Shown here piece after piece: positions 27,446 through 36,237 of a stretch of 64,000 nt of DNA. Numbering within the stretch: the stretch's first letter is position 1; each line of letters opens with the position of its first letter. The notes beneath the pieces were generated by a model. It saw only the letters and a list, made by a program, of their open reading frames with translations. It was not told the DNA's origin and did not search any database. The position numbers and the translations under genes are program-made. This DNA comes from Pseudomonas peradeniyensis (GTDB taxonomy: Bacteria > Pseudomonadota > Gammaproteobacteria > Pseudomonadales > Pseudomonadaceae): positions 124,001 through 188,000 of the forward strand of contig NZ_JABWRJ020000005.1 of NCBI RefSeq assembly GCF_014268935.2, in the 5' to 3' direction.

Positions 27446-28210
27446 ATGTACAAACTCCAAATCCAAGACCTGCACAAGCGCTACGGCAGCCATGAGGTGC
27501 TCAAGGGCGTCTCCCTCGAAGCCAAGGCAGGCGACGTGATCAGCATCATCGGCTCCAGCGGCTCGGGCAAATCGACCTTCCTGCGCTGCATCAACCTGCT
27601 GGAGCAGCCGCACGCGGGCAAGATCCTGCTCAACAATGAAGAACTCAAGCTGGTGGCCGGCAAGGACGGCGCGCTCAAGGCCGCCGACCCGAAACAACTG
27701 CAGCGCATGCGCTCGCGGCTGTCGATGGTGTTCCAGCATTTCAACCTGTGGTCACACATGACGGCGCTGGAGAACGTCATCGAGGCGCCGGTGCACGTGC
27801 TGGGCGTGAACAAGAAGGAAGCGCTGGAGAAGGCCGAGCACTACCTGGCCAAGGTTGGCGTGTCCCATCGCAAGGATGCCTTCCCCGGCCACATGTCCGG
27901 CGGCGAGCAGCAACGCGTGGCCATCGCCCGCGCCCTGGCCATGGAGCCGGAGGTGATGCTGTTCGACGAGCCGACCTCGGCACTCGACCCGGAGCTGGTG
28001 GGCGATGTGCTCAAGGTGATGCAGTCGCTGGCCCAGGAAGGTCGCACCATGGTCGTGGTCACCCACGAAATGGGCTTTGCCCGCGAGGTGTCCAACCAGC
28101 TGGTGTTCCTGCACAAGGGGTTGGTGGAGGAGCGCGGCTGCCCGCGCGAGGTGCTGGTCAATCCGCAGTCCGAGCGCCTCAAGCAGTTCCTTTCCGGCAG
28201 CCTGAAGTAA
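27446..28210 (+). CDS. aotP: Arginine/ornithine ABC ATPase AotP
   Basis: The 254-residue ATPase has Walker A GSSGSGKST, Q-loop MVFQHFNLWSHM, the signature MSGGEQQRVAIARAL, Walker B VMLFDEPTSALDPE and the H-loop VVVTHEM. It powers import by AotJQM. The ATG at 27446 (MYKLQIQDLHKRYG) is preferred to one 15 bases upstream. argR follows 103 bases later. Confidence 0.93.
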   Translation: MYKLQIQDLHKRYGSHEVLKGVSLEAKAGDVISIIGSSGSGKSTFLRCINLLEQPHAGKILLNNEELKLVAGKDGALKAADPKQLQRMRSRLSMVFQHFNLWSHMTALENVIEAPVHVLGVNKKEALEKAEHYLAKVGVSHRKDAFPGHMSGGEQQRVAIARALAMEPEVMLFDEPTSALDPELVGDVLKVMQSLAQEGRTMVVVTHEMGFAREVSNQLVFLHKGLVEERGCPREVLVNPQSERLKQFLSGSLK

Positions 28211-28223
28211 TCGCTGCACATTT

Positions 28224-28238
28224 GCACCATAATGGGGC
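28224..28238. promoter_or_regulatory. NtrC-like palindrome upstream of argR
   Basis: GCACCA-TAA-TGGGGC differs by one base from the NtrC-type site GCACCA-N3-TGGTGC. It sits in the aotP-argR gap, 14 bases after aotP. No sigma-54 promoter was found next to it, so a role as an NtrC site is uncertain. Confidence 0.35.
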
Positions 28239-28313
28239 ATGCTGCGCCATCCGCGCGGCATGCCCTGGCGCCACAAGCGCGAACCCTTCCTCCCAGGTTT
28301 CGGACCACGCCCT

Positions 28314-29294
28314 ATGACCACCCAGCGAATCGGATTTCTCATCTGGCCAAGCACCAAGCCGCTGACCCTGGCGTTGGCCGAAGAGGTGCTGCAGGTGGCC
28401 CAGCGGGTGCATCCGGACGTGGTCTACGAGCTGGCCTACCTGCAGGCCGAAGCCGTTCAGGAGGGCGCCTGGCGCCTGCCGGGCGAGGCCTGGAACGGTC
28501 GTCTGGAGGGTTGCCACAAGCTGTTCCTGCTGGCCGACGAGCCGCCGGCGGCCATCGGTTCGTCGCTGTCCGCCGCGCTCAAGCAGCTGGCGCGCAGCGG
28601 CTGCATGATCGGTGGCCTGTCCGCCGGCGTGTATCCGCTGGCGGCGCTGGGCCTGCTCGATGGCTACCGCGCCGCGGTGCACTGGCGTTGGCAGGACGAT
28701 TTCGCCGAGCGCCACCCCAAGGTGATCGCCACCAGTCATCTGTTCGACTGGGACCGTGATCGCCTGACCGCCTGCGGCGGCATGGCGGTGACCGACCTGC
28801 TGCTGGCGGTGCTGGCGCGCGATCATGGCGCGGAGCTGGCGGGCGCGGTGTCGGAAGAGCTGGTGGTCGAGCGTATCCGTGAAGGCGGTGAGCGCCAGCG
28901 CATTCCGCTGCAGAATCGCCTGGGCTCCAGCCACCCCAAGCTCACCCAGGCGGTGCTGCTGATGGAGGCCAATATCGAGGAGCCGCTGACCACCGACGAG
29001 ATCGCCCAGCATGTGTGCGTGTCCCGTCGCCAGCTGGAGCGAATCTTCAAGCAGTACCTCAATCGGGTGCCCAGCCAGTATTACCTGGAGCTGCGCCTGA
29101 ACAAGGCGCGGCAGATGCTGATGCAGACCAGCAAGTCGATCATCCAGATCGGCCTGTCCTGCGGATTTTCCTCGGGGCCGCATTTCTCCAGTGCGTACCG
29201 CAACTTCTTTGGCGCCACGCCGCGTGAAGACCGTAACCAGCGGCGCAGCAGCAGCCCGTTCGAGCTGAGTTCGGCGCCGGCCGAGCGGGGCTGA
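28314..29294 (+). CDS. argR: Arginine-responsive regulator ArgR (AraC family)
   Basis: The 326-residue protein has an N-terminal DJ-1/PfpI-like sensing domain (about residues 1-190, with GGLSAGVYPLAALGLLDGYR) and a C-terminal AraC DNA-binding domain. The latter contains TTDEIAQHVCVSRRQLERIF, YYLELRLNKARQML and GFSSGPHFSSAYRNFFGATP. Pseudomonas ArgR is this AraC-type protein, unrelated to the E. coli repressor. It controls arginine uptake and the succinyltransferase pathway, whose genes flank it on both sides. Confidence 0.92.
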   Translation: MTTQRIGFLIWPSTKPLTLALAEEVLQVAQRVHPDVVYELAYLQAEAVQEGAWRLPGEAWNGRLEGCHKLFLLADEPPAAIGSSLSAALKQLARSGCMIGGLSAGVYPLAALGLLDGYRAAVHWRWQDDFAERHPKVIATSHLFDWDRDRLTACGGMAVTDLLLAVLARDHGAELAGAVSEELVVERIREGGERQRIPLQNRLGSSHPKLTQAVLLMEANIEEPLTTDEIAQHVCVSRRQLERIFKQYLNRVPSQYYLELRLNKARQMLMQTSKSIIQIGLSCGFSSGPHFSSAYRNFFGATPREDRNQRRSSSPFELSSAPAERG

Positions 29295-29319
29295 GGACTT
29301 TCCTTCCTGCCAAGGCGCT

Positions 29320-29384
29320 ATCGCGGGGCAAGCCCGCTCCCACGGGTTGCATTGCTCGTGGGAGCGGGCTTGCCCCGCGATGGG
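29320..29384. repeat. REP inverted pair after argR
   Basis: ATCGCGGGGCAAGCCCGCTC and its reverse copy face each other around a 15-base spacer, forming a large perfect hairpin. It separates argR from the aru promoter. Confidence 0.88.
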
Positions 29385-29465
29385 GTTTATATATGTGAAC
29401 ACCCGTTCACCCAATTCTCGCCGGGCATCTCCCCGCCACCCCATCCTCCCGTTACACTGCGCGAT

Positions 29466-29544
29466 TGCGACACTGTTTGTCGCATTGCCGAAAACCGCGT
29501 GAAAACACGGTTTGGCGCTGTAACAAGTTGTCGCCTGGCAGCAA
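29466..29544 (+). promoter_or_regulatory. Candidate ArgR operator of the aru operon
   Basis: TGTCGC-N8-AA occurs at 29478-29493 (TGTCGCATTGCCGAAA) and at 29529-29544 (TGTCGCCTGGCAGCAA), both full matches. The first is also half of a perfect inverted repeat, TGCGACA-CTGTT-TGTCGCA, at 29466-29484. A one-mismatch copy (TGGCGC) lies between them. Confidence 0.65.
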
Positions 29545-29622
29545 GGACAGGCGCCGATCAGTCCTTACAATCCCCTCATCGCTCGCCACTTCCAGGCCAG
29601 CGTTCCTCTTCAGGAGACTCAG

Positions 29623-30843
29623 ATGTCCGTTGAGCAAGCCCCGGTGCAACGTGCCGATTTCGACCAGGTCATGGTTCCCAACTACTCCCCGGCGGCCTTC
29701 ATTCCTGTACGAGGCGAGGGTTCCCGAGTCTGGGACCAGACCGGTCGCGAGCTGATCGACTTCGCCGGCGGCATCGCGGTTAACGCCCTGGGCCACTGCC
29801 ACCCGGCGCTGGTCAAGGCGCTCACCGAGCAGGCCAACACCCTCTGGCACGTCTCCAACGTGTTCACCAACGAGCCGGCCCTGCGCCTGGCGCACAAACT
29901 GGTGGACGCGACCTTCGCCGAGCGCGCGTTCTTCTGCAACTCCGGCGCCGAGTCCAACGAGGCCGCCTTCAAGCTGGCCCGTCGCGTCGCCCACGACCGC
30001 TTCGGCCCGGAGAAGCACGAGATCATCGCCACCGTGAACAGCTTCCACGGTCGCACCCTGTTCACCGTCAGCGTCGGTGGCCAGCCCAAGTACTCCGACG
30101 GCTTCGGTCCGAAGATCACCGGCATCAGCCACGTACCGTACAACGACCTGGAAGCGCTGAAGGCACAGATTTCCGACAAGACCTGCGCCGTGGTCATCGA
30201 ACCGATCCAGGGCGAGAGCGGTGTGGTCCCGGCCGACAAGGCCTACCTGGAAGGCGCGCGCAAGCTGTGCGACGAGCACAACGCCCTGCTGATCTTCGAC
30301 GAAGTGCAGACCGGCGTCGGCCGTACCGGCTCGCTGTACGCCTACCAGCACTACGGCGTCACCCCGGACATCCTGACCAGCGCCAAGAGCCTGGGCGGCG
30401 GCTTCCCGATCGGCGCCATGCTGACCACCAGCGACATTGCCAAGCACCTGGCCGTCGGTACCCACGGCACCACCTACGGTGGCAACCCGTTGGGCTGCGC
30501 CGTGGCCTGCGCCGTGCTGGACGTGATCAACACACCTGAAACCCTGGCTGGCATCAAGGCCAAGCATGAGCGTTTCAAGAGCCGCCTGGAGAAGATCGGC
30601 CAGGAAACCGGCCTGTTCACCCAGGTGCGCGGCGTCGGCCTGCTGATTGGCTGCGTGCTGAGCGAGGCCTGGAAAGGCAAGGCCAAGGACATCCTCAACG
30701 CCGCCGAGAAGGAAGGCGTGATGGTCCTGCAGGCAGGTCCCGACGTGGTGCGCTTCGCCCCGAGCCTGGTGGTCGAGGATGCCGACATCGACGAAGGCCT
30801 GGATCGTTTCGAACGCGCCGTGGCAAAACTGACCAAGGGCTGA
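29623..30843 (+). CDS. aruC: Succinylornithine/acetylornithine aminotransferase AruC
   Basis: The 406-residue class III aminotransferase has the PLP features FCNSGAESNEAAFKLAR, then NSFHGRTL, LLIFDEVQTGVGRTG and the lysine in TSAKSLGGGFPIGAM. It converts N2-succinylornithine to succinylglutamate semialdehyde in arginine catabolism and can serve as acetylornithine aminotransferase in biosynthesis. It is first in the aru cluster, with a good AGGAG ribosome site and ArgR-type half-sites upstream. Confidence 0.9.
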   Translation: MSVEQAPVQRADFDQVMVPNYSPAAFIPVRGEGSRVWDQTGRELIDFAGGIAVNALGHCHPALVKALTEQANTLWHVSNVFTNEPALRLAHKLVDATFAERAFFCNSGAESNEAAFKLARRVAHDRFGPEKHEIIATVNSFHGRTLFTVSVGGQPKYSDGFGPKITGISHVPYNDLEALKAQISDKTCAVVIEPIQGESGVVPADKAYLEGARKLCDEHNALLIFDEVQTGVGRTGSLYAYQHYGVTPDILTSAKSLGGGFPIGAMLTTSDIAKHLAVGTHGTTYGGNPLGCAVACAVLDVINTPETLAGIKAKHERFKSRLEKIGQETGLFTQVRGVGLLIGCVLSEAWKGKAKDILNAAEKEGVMVLQAGPDVVRFAPSLVVEDADIDEGLDRFERAVAKLTKG

Positions 30844-30851
30844 TCGCCCTT

Positions 30852-30957
30852 CGCCGGCCCCGAGACGGGGGCCGGCGATACCTGAATTCCTGTGCGGGCA
30901 CCTGCTTGCAGGTGGTGGCGCGTGCCCGCCGTTTTTCCGTGCCGATGTGATCGGCAC
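30852..30957 (+). repeat. Three hairpins between aruC and aruF
   Basis: Three stem-loops fill the 137-base gap. CGCCGGCCCC/GGGGCCGGCG spans 30852-30877. GCGGGCA/TGCCCGC spans 30894-30929, enclosing CCTGCTTGCAGG and followed by TTTTT. GTGCCGAT/ATCGGCAC spans 30939-30957. They probably attenuate or process the operon transcript; the second looks like an intrinsic terminator. Confidence 0.65.
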
Positions 30958-30980
30958 GCTTTCCCGAAAGGAGTGACACC

Positions 30981-32000
30981 ATGCTGGTGATGCGCCCCGC
31001 GCAAATGGCTGATCTGAACGAAGTGCAGCGCATGGCTGCCGACAGCCCCATTGGTGTCACCTCGCTGCCGGATGACGCCGGCCGCCTGGGCGACAAGATC
31101 GCCGCTTCGGAAACCTCCTTCGCCGCCGAGGTCAGCTTCAATGGCGAGGAGAGCTACTTCTTCGTGCTCGAGGACAGTGCCACCGGCAAGCTGGTCGGCT
31201 GCTCGGCCATCGTCGCCTCGGCCGGCTACTCCGAGCCGTTCTACAGCTTTCGCAACGAGACCTTCGTGCACGCCTCCCGCGAGCTGAAGATCCACAACAA
31301 GATCCACGTCCTGTCACTGTGCCACGACCTCACCGGCAACAGCTTGCTGACCAGTTTCTACGTGGTGCCGGAACTGGTCAGCAGCGCCTTCGCCGAGCTC
31401 AACTCCCGCGGGCGCCTGCTGTTCATGGCCTCGCACCCCGAGCGCTTCGCCGACTCGGTGGTGACCGAGATCGTCGGCTACAGCGACGAGCAGGGCGAGT
31501 CGCCGTTCTGGGACGCCATCGGCCGCAACTTCTTCGACCTCAACTACGCCGACGCCGAGCGCCTGTGTGGCCTGAAGAGCCGCACCTTCCTCGCCGAACT
31601 GATGCCGCACTACCCGATCTATGTGCCGCTGCTGGCCGACGAGGCGCAGGAGGCCATGGGCCAGGTGCACCCGCGGGCGCAGATCACCTTCGACATCCTC
31701 ATGCGCGAAGGCTTCGAGACCGAGCACTACATCGACATCTTCGACGGCGGCCCGACCCTGCACGCCCGCGCCTCGGGCATCCGCTCCATCGCCCAGAGCC
31801 GGGTGGTGCCGGTCAAGCTCGACGAGACGCCGGTCAAGGGCGGCCGTCCGTACCTGGTGTGCAACGGCCAGTTGCAGGATTACCGCGCCGTGCTGCTGGA
31901 GCTGGACTGGGTGCCGGGCAAGCCGGTCAGCCTGAGCGGCGAAGCCGCCGAGGCCCTGGGTGTCGGCGAAGGCGCCAGCGTGCGCCTGGTCGCGGTCTGA
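30981..32000 (+). CDS. aruF: Arginine N-succinyltransferase, alpha subunit AruF
   Basis: The 339-residue subunit belongs to the AstA family: MLVMRPAQMADLNEVQRMA at the start, then SLCHDLTGNSLLTSFYV and EIVGYSDEQGESPFWDAIGR. It transfers succinyl from succinyl-CoA to arginine or ornithine. In pseudomonads the enzyme is a heteromer of AruF and AruG, and aruG follows directly. The ribosome site AAAGGAGTGA is strong. Confidence 0.92.
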   Translation: MLVMRPAQMADLNEVQRMAADSPIGVTSLPDDAGRLGDKIAASETSFAAEVSFNGEESYFFVLEDSATGKLVGCSAIVASAGYSEPFYSFRNETFVHASRELKIHNKIHVLSLCHDLTGNSLLTSFYVVPELVSSAFAELNSRGRLLFMASHPERFADSVVTEIVGYSDEQGESPFWDAIGRNFFDLNYADAERLCGLKSRTFLAELMPHYPIYVPLLADEAQEAMGQVHPRAQITFDILMREGFETEHYIDIFDGGPTLHARASGIRSIAQSRVVPVKLDETPVKGGRPYLVCNGQLQDYRAVLLELDWVPGKPVSLSGEAAEALGVGEGASVRLVAV

Positions 32001-32055
32001 ACCGCCGGAACAGAGAGTTTCGCGGCAGGCACAGACCGCCGCACAAGGAGATAGC

Positions 32056-33084
32056 ATGATCGTTCGTCCTGTACGCAGCAGCGATTTACCCGCGCTGATC
32101 GAATTGGCCCGCAGCACCGGCACCACCGGGCTGACCACGCTGCCCGCCAACGAGGAGCGCCTCGGCCAGCGCGTCGGCTGGGCCGAGAAGAGCTTTCGCG
32201 GCGAAGCCGAGCGCGGCGACACCGACTACCTGTTCGTGCTGGAGAACGACGAAGGCCTGGTGGTCGGCATCAGCGCCATCGCCGGTGCCGTCGGCCTGCG
32301 CGAGCCCTGGTACAACTACCGGGTCGGCCTGACCGTCAGCGCCTCGCAGGAGCTGAACATCTACCGCGAGATCCCCACGCTGTTCCTGGCCAACGACCTG
32401 ACCGGCAACTCCGAGCTGTGTTCGCTGTTCCTGCGCAGCGACTACCGCAGCGGCCTCAATGGCCGTCTGCTGTCCAAGGCGCGGATGCTGTTCATCGCCG
32501 AGTTCCCGCAGCTGTTCGGCAACAAGATCATCGCCGAGATGCGCGGCATGTCCGACGAGGCAGGCCGTTCGCCCTTCTGGGAGAGCCTGGGCCGGCACTT
32601 CTTCAAGATGGAGTTCAGCCAGGCCGACTACCTCACCGGCGTGGGCAACAAGTCGTTCATCGCCGAGCTGATGCCCAAGTTCCCGCTGTACACCTGCTTC
32701 CTCTCGGAAGCGGCGCGCAATGTCATCGGCCGCGTGCACACCGACACGGAGCCGGCGCTGGCCATGCTCAAGCGCGAAGGTTTCAACTACCAGGGCTACG
32801 TCGACATCTTCGACGCAGGTCCCGCCATCGAGTGCGAGACCTCGAAGATCCGCGCCGTGCGTGACAGCGAGACCCTGGTGCTGGCCGTCGGCACTCCGGG
32901 TGACGACGCCACCCCCTACATCATTCACAACCGCAAGCGCGAAGACTGCCGCATCACCGCCGCACCGGCGCGCCTGGCGGCAGGCACCCTGGTGGTCGAT
33001 CCGCAGACCGCCAAGCGCCTGCGCCTGGGCGCCGGCGACAATGTCCGCGCCGTGCCGCTGTCCGCCGGTCGGGAGGCCCAGTAA
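32056..33084 (+). CDS. aruG: Arginine N-succinyltransferase, beta subunit AruG
   Basis: This 342-residue paralogue of AruF begins MIVRPVRSSDLPALIELARS and contains FLANDLTGNSELCSLFLRSD and SPFWESLGRHFFKMEFSQAD. The similarity to its neighbour shows an old duplication. The start at 32056 follows CAAGGAGATAGC. Its stop is one base before the aruD ATG (TAAATG), so the two genes are nearly fused in translation. Confidence 0.92.
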   Translation: MIVRPVRSSDLPALIELARSTGTTGLTTLPANEERLGQRVGWAEKSFRGEAERGDTDYLFVLENDEGLVVGISAIAGAVGLREPWYNYRVGLTVSASQELNIYREIPTLFLANDLTGNSELCSLFLRSDYRSGLNGRLLSKARMLFIAEFPQLFGNKIIAEMRGMSDEAGRSPFWESLGRHFFKMEFSQADYLTGVGNKSFIAELMPKFPLYTCFLSEAARNVIGRVHTDTEPALAMLKREGFNYQGYVDIFDAGPAIECETSKIRAVRDSETLVLAVGTPGDDATPYIIHNRKREDCRITAAPARLAAGTLVVDPQTAKRLRLGAGDNVRAVPLSAGREAQ

Positions 33085-34548
33085 ATGAACACGCATTACA
33101 TCGCCGGCCACTGGCTGGCCGGCCAGGGTGAAACCCTGCAGTCGCTCAACCCCGTCACCCAGGCGGTGATCTGGCAAGGGCAGGGCGCCGACGCCGCCCA
33201 GGTCGAAGCCGCCGTACAGGCCGCCCGCCAGGCGTTCCCGGCCTGGGCATCGCTGAGCCTGGAAGCGCGTATCAGCGTGCTGGAGGCCTTCGCCGAGAAG
33301 CTCAAGGCCAAGGCCGAGGCGCTGTCGCGCTGCATCGGCGAAGAAACCGGCAAGCCCCTGTGGGAGTCGGCCACCGAAGTGACCAGCATGGTCAACAAGG
33401 TCGCCATCTCGGTGCAGAGTTATCGCGAGCGCACCGGCGAGAAGAGCGGCCCGCTGGCCGACGCCACCGCCGTGCTGCGCCACAAGCCCCATGGCGTGGT
33501 GGCGGTGTTCGGCCCGTACAACTTCCCCGGCCACCTGCCCAACGGCCATATCGTTCCGGCGCTGCTGGCCGGCAACTGCGTGGTGTTCAAGCCCAGTGAG
33601 CTGACCCCCAAGGTCGCCGAGCTGACGGTGCAGTGCTGGATCGAGGCCGGCTTGCCGGCCGGCGTGCTCAACCTGGTCCAGGGCGCCCGCGAAACCGGCG
33701 TGGCGCTGGCCGCCAACCCGGGGATCGACGGTTTGTTCTTCACCGGTTCCAGCCGCACCGGCAACCTGCTGCACCAGCAGTTCGCCGGCCGCCCGGACAA
33801 GATCCTCGCCCTGGAAATGGGTGGCAATAACCCGCTGGTTGTCGATGAGGTCAAGGACCTGGACGCCGCGGTGTACACCATCATCCAGTCGGCGTTCATC
33901 TCCGCCGGCCAGCGCTGCACCTGCGCCCGCCGCCTGCTGGTGCCGCAGGGTGCCTGGGGTGACGCACTGATCCAGCGCCTGGTCGAGGTGAGCCGCGGCA
34001 TCAGTGTTGGCGCCTTCGATCAGCAACCCGCGCCATTCATGGGCTCGGTGATTTCGCTGCAGGCGGCCCGCGCGCTGCTGGCGGCCCAGGCCGAACTGCT
34101 CGGCAAGGGCGCCGTGGCGCTGCTGGAGATGACCCAGCCGCAGGCCGACGCTGCCTTGCTCACGCCGGGCATCATCGATGTCAGCGCCGTGGCCGAGCGC
34201 CCGGACGAAGAGTTCTTCGGTCCGCTGCTGCAGGTGACCCGCTACGCCGACTTCGACGCGGCGATCGAGGAGGCCAACAACACCCAGTACGGCCTGGCCG
34301 CCGGCCTGCTGTCGGACTCCAACGCCCGCTACCAGCACTTCTGGCTGCGCAGCCGCGCCGGCATCGTCAACTGGAACAAGCAGCTGACCGGTGCCGCCAG
34401 CAGCGCGCCGTTCGGTGGCGTCGGCGCCAGCGGCAACCACCGCGCCAGCGCCTACTATGCGGCGGACTACTGCGCCTACCCCGTGGCTTCGCTGGAGACC
34501 GCGAGCCTTGCACTGCCGGCGACCCTGACGCCGGGCGTCACCCTATAA
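33085..34548 (+). CDS. aruD: Succinylglutamate semialdehyde dehydrogenase AruD
   Basis: The 487-residue aldehyde dehydrogenase has the NAD-fold motif FTGSSRTGNLLHQQF, the general base Glu in LALEMGGNNPLVV and the nucleophile Cys in FISAGQRCTCARR. N-terminal MNTHYIAGHWLAGQGETLQS is typical of AstD. It oxidises N-succinylglutamate semialdehyde to succinylglutamate. It is the fourth gene of the aru operon. Confidence 0.94.
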   Translation: MNTHYIAGHWLAGQGETLQSLNPVTQAVIWQGQGADAAQVEAAVQAARQAFPAWASLSLEARISVLEAFAEKLKAKAEALSRCIGEETGKPLWESATEVTSMVNKVAISVQSYRERTGEKSGPLADATAVLRHKPHGVVAVFGPYNFPGHLPNGHIVPALLAGNCVVFKPSELTPKVAELTVQCWIEAGLPAGVLNLVQGARETGVALAANPGIDGLFFTGSSRTGNLLHQQFAGRPDKILALEMGGNNPLVVDEVKDLDAAVYTIIQSAFISAGQRCTCARRLLVPQGAWGDALIQRLVEVSRGISVGAFDQQPAPFMGSVISLQAARALLAAQAELLGKGAVALLEMTQPQADAALLTPGIIDVSAVAERPDEEFFGPLLQVTRYADFDAAIEEANNTQYGLAAGLLSDSNARYQHFWLRSRAGIVNWNKQLTGAASSAPFGGVGASGNHRASAYYAADYCAYPVASLETASLALPATLTPGVTL

Positions 34549-34571
34549 CAACAGGTCTCGGAGCCTTGCCG

Positions 34572-35921
34572 ATGAAATCCTTTGAAGTGAATTTTGATGG
34601 CCTGGTGGGGCCGACCCACAACTACGGCGGCCTGTCCTACGGCAACGTGGCCTCGCAGAGCAACAGCCAGCAGGGTTCCAACCCGCGCGAGGCGGCGCGT
34701 CAGGGCCTGGCGAAGATGAAGGCGTTGACGGAGATGGGCTTCAAGCAGGGCGTGCTGGCCCCGCAGGAGCGCCCGGACGTGGCCGCCTTGCGCCGCCTGG
34801 GCTTCACCGGCAGCGACGGCGAAGTGATCCAGCGCGCCGCGAAGGAAGCCATGCCGCTGCTGGTCGCCAGCTGCTCGGCCTCGAGCATGTGGGTGGCCAA
34901 CGCCGCCACCGTCAGCCCCAGCGCCGACACCGCCGATGGCCGCGTGCACTTCACCGCCGCCAACCTCAACTGCAAGTACCACCGCAGCATCGAGCACCCG
35001 ACCACCAGCCGGGTGCTGGGCGCCATGTTCAGCGATGACAAGGTCTTCGCCCACCATGAGGCGCTGCCGGCGGTTGCCCAGTTCGGTGACGAGGGCGCGG
35101 CCAACCACACCCGCTTCTGCCGCGCCTATGGCGAGGCCGGCGTCGAGTTCTTCGTCTATGGCCGCAGCGCCTTCGACAGCCGCTATCCCGCGCCGCAGAA
35201 GTATCCGGCGCGCCAGACCCTGGAAGCCTCCCAGGCCGTCGCTCGCCTGCACGGGCTGAGCGATGATGGCGTGGTCTACGCTCAACAGAATCCGGCGGTG
35301 ATCGACCAAGGCGTGTTCCACAACGACGTGATCTCGGTGGGCAACGGCGAGGTGCTGTTCTACCACGAGGACGCGTTCCTCGAGACCGACACGGTGCTCG
35401 GCCAGCTGCAGGCTAAACTGGCCAGCAAGGGCGGCAACTTCCAGGGTATCTGCGTGCCGCGCGCGGCGGTTGCGGTAGAAGACGCGGTGCGTTCCTACCT
35501 GTTCAACAGCCAACTGCTCAGCCGCGAGGACGGTTCGATGCTGCTGGTGGTGCCGGAGGAGTGCCGCCACAACGAGCGGGTCTGGGCCTACCTGAACCAG
35601 CTGACCGGCCAGGGCGGCCCGGTCAAGGAGGTCAAGGTGTTCGACCTCAAGCAGAGCATGCAGAACGGTGGCGGCCCGGCTTGCCTGCGTCTGCGCGTGG
35701 CATTGAAGGAAAACGAACTGGCGGCGGTCAATCCAGGCGTTATCATGACCGCCTCGCTGTACGACACCCTGGTGCAGTGGGTCGACAAGCACTACCGCGA
35801 TCGCCTTGGCGAAGCGGACCTGGCCGACCCGCAGTTGCTGGTGGAATGCCGCACGGCCCTGGATGAACTGACCCAGATCCTCAAGCTGGGCTCGGTGTAT
35901 CCGTTCCAACGCCAACCTTGA
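34572..35921 (+). CDS. aruB: N-succinylarginine dihydrolase AruB
   Basis: The 449-residue enzyme of the amidinotransferase fold begins MKSFEVNFDGLVGPTHNYGG, the family hallmark. The nucleophilic Cys sits near the C-terminus in QNGGGPACLRLRVAL. It hydrolyses succinylarginine to succinylornithine, CO2 and two ammonia. The ATG at 34572 is better than the TTG six bases before it. Gene order matches the aru operon I recall from other pseudomonads. Confidence 0.94.
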   Translation: MKSFEVNFDGLVGPTHNYGGLSYGNVASQSNSQQGSNPREAARQGLAKMKALTEMGFKQGVLAPQERPDVAALRRLGFTGSDGEVIQRAAKEAMPLLVASCSASSMWVANAATVSPSADTADGRVHFTAANLNCKYHRSIEHPTTSRVLGAMFSDDKVFAHHEALPAVAQFGDEGAANHTRFCRAYGEAGVEFFVYGRSAFDSRYPAPQKYPARQTLEASQAVARLHGLSDDGVVYAQQNPAVIDQGVFHNDVISVGNGEVLFYHEDAFLETDTVLGQLQAKLASKGGNFQGICVPRAAVAVEDAVRSYLFNSQLLSREDGSMLLVVPEECRHNERVWAYLNQLTGQGGPVKEVKVFDLKQSMQNGGGPACLRLRVALKENELAAVNPGVIMTASLYDTLVQWVDKHYRDRLGEADLADPQLLVECRTALDELTQILKLGSVYPFQRQP

Positions 35922-35936
35922 TAGAGAGAAATTGCA

Positions 35937-36227
35937 ATGTCCGACGCCCTGCGCCTGATCCTGGAAGATGAAGACGGCACCCAGCTGGAAACCTCCTGCA
36001 CCCGTTTTGCCGTGGTCTGGCAAGGCAAGGAAGTGTGGATCCAGCAGGACGGCCGCGGCCAGCTGCTGATCGGCGTCGATGTCGAGGAAGACGACACCGA
36101 GTACGCCAACCTGCTGCTGCGCCCGATGGCCACCAACCTGGTCAGCCTGCAACTGGAAATGGAACCGGCCGATGTCGCCGGTGACGACGACCACGTCCAT
36201 GGCCCGGACTGCGGCCACCACCACTAA
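35937..36227 (+). CDS. Uncharacterised protein within the aru operon, His-rich end
   Basis: The 96-residue acidic protein lies between aruB and aruE with short gaps (15 and 10 bases), so it is co-transcribed. It has no signal peptide. The body is beta-rich (LETSCTRFAVVWQGKEVWIQ), and the tail DDDHVHGPDCGHHH contains five His and one Cys, a plausible metal site. AruE is a zinc enzyme, so metal delivery is one idea, without direct evidence. I recall a hypothetical gene at this position in other pseudomonads. Confidence 0.75.
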   Translation: MSDALRLILEDEDGTQLETSCTRFAVVWQGKEVWIQQDGRGQLLIGVDVEEDDTEYANLLLRPMATNLVSLQLEMEPADVAGDDDHVHGPDCGHHH

Positions 36228-36237
36228 GGAAGCGCCT

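Noticed and set aside
32086..34440. 784-codon reverse frame opposite aruG and aruD
   Set aside because: Antisense shadow of two clearly recognised genes, with His/Gln/Gly-rich composition typical of such frames.
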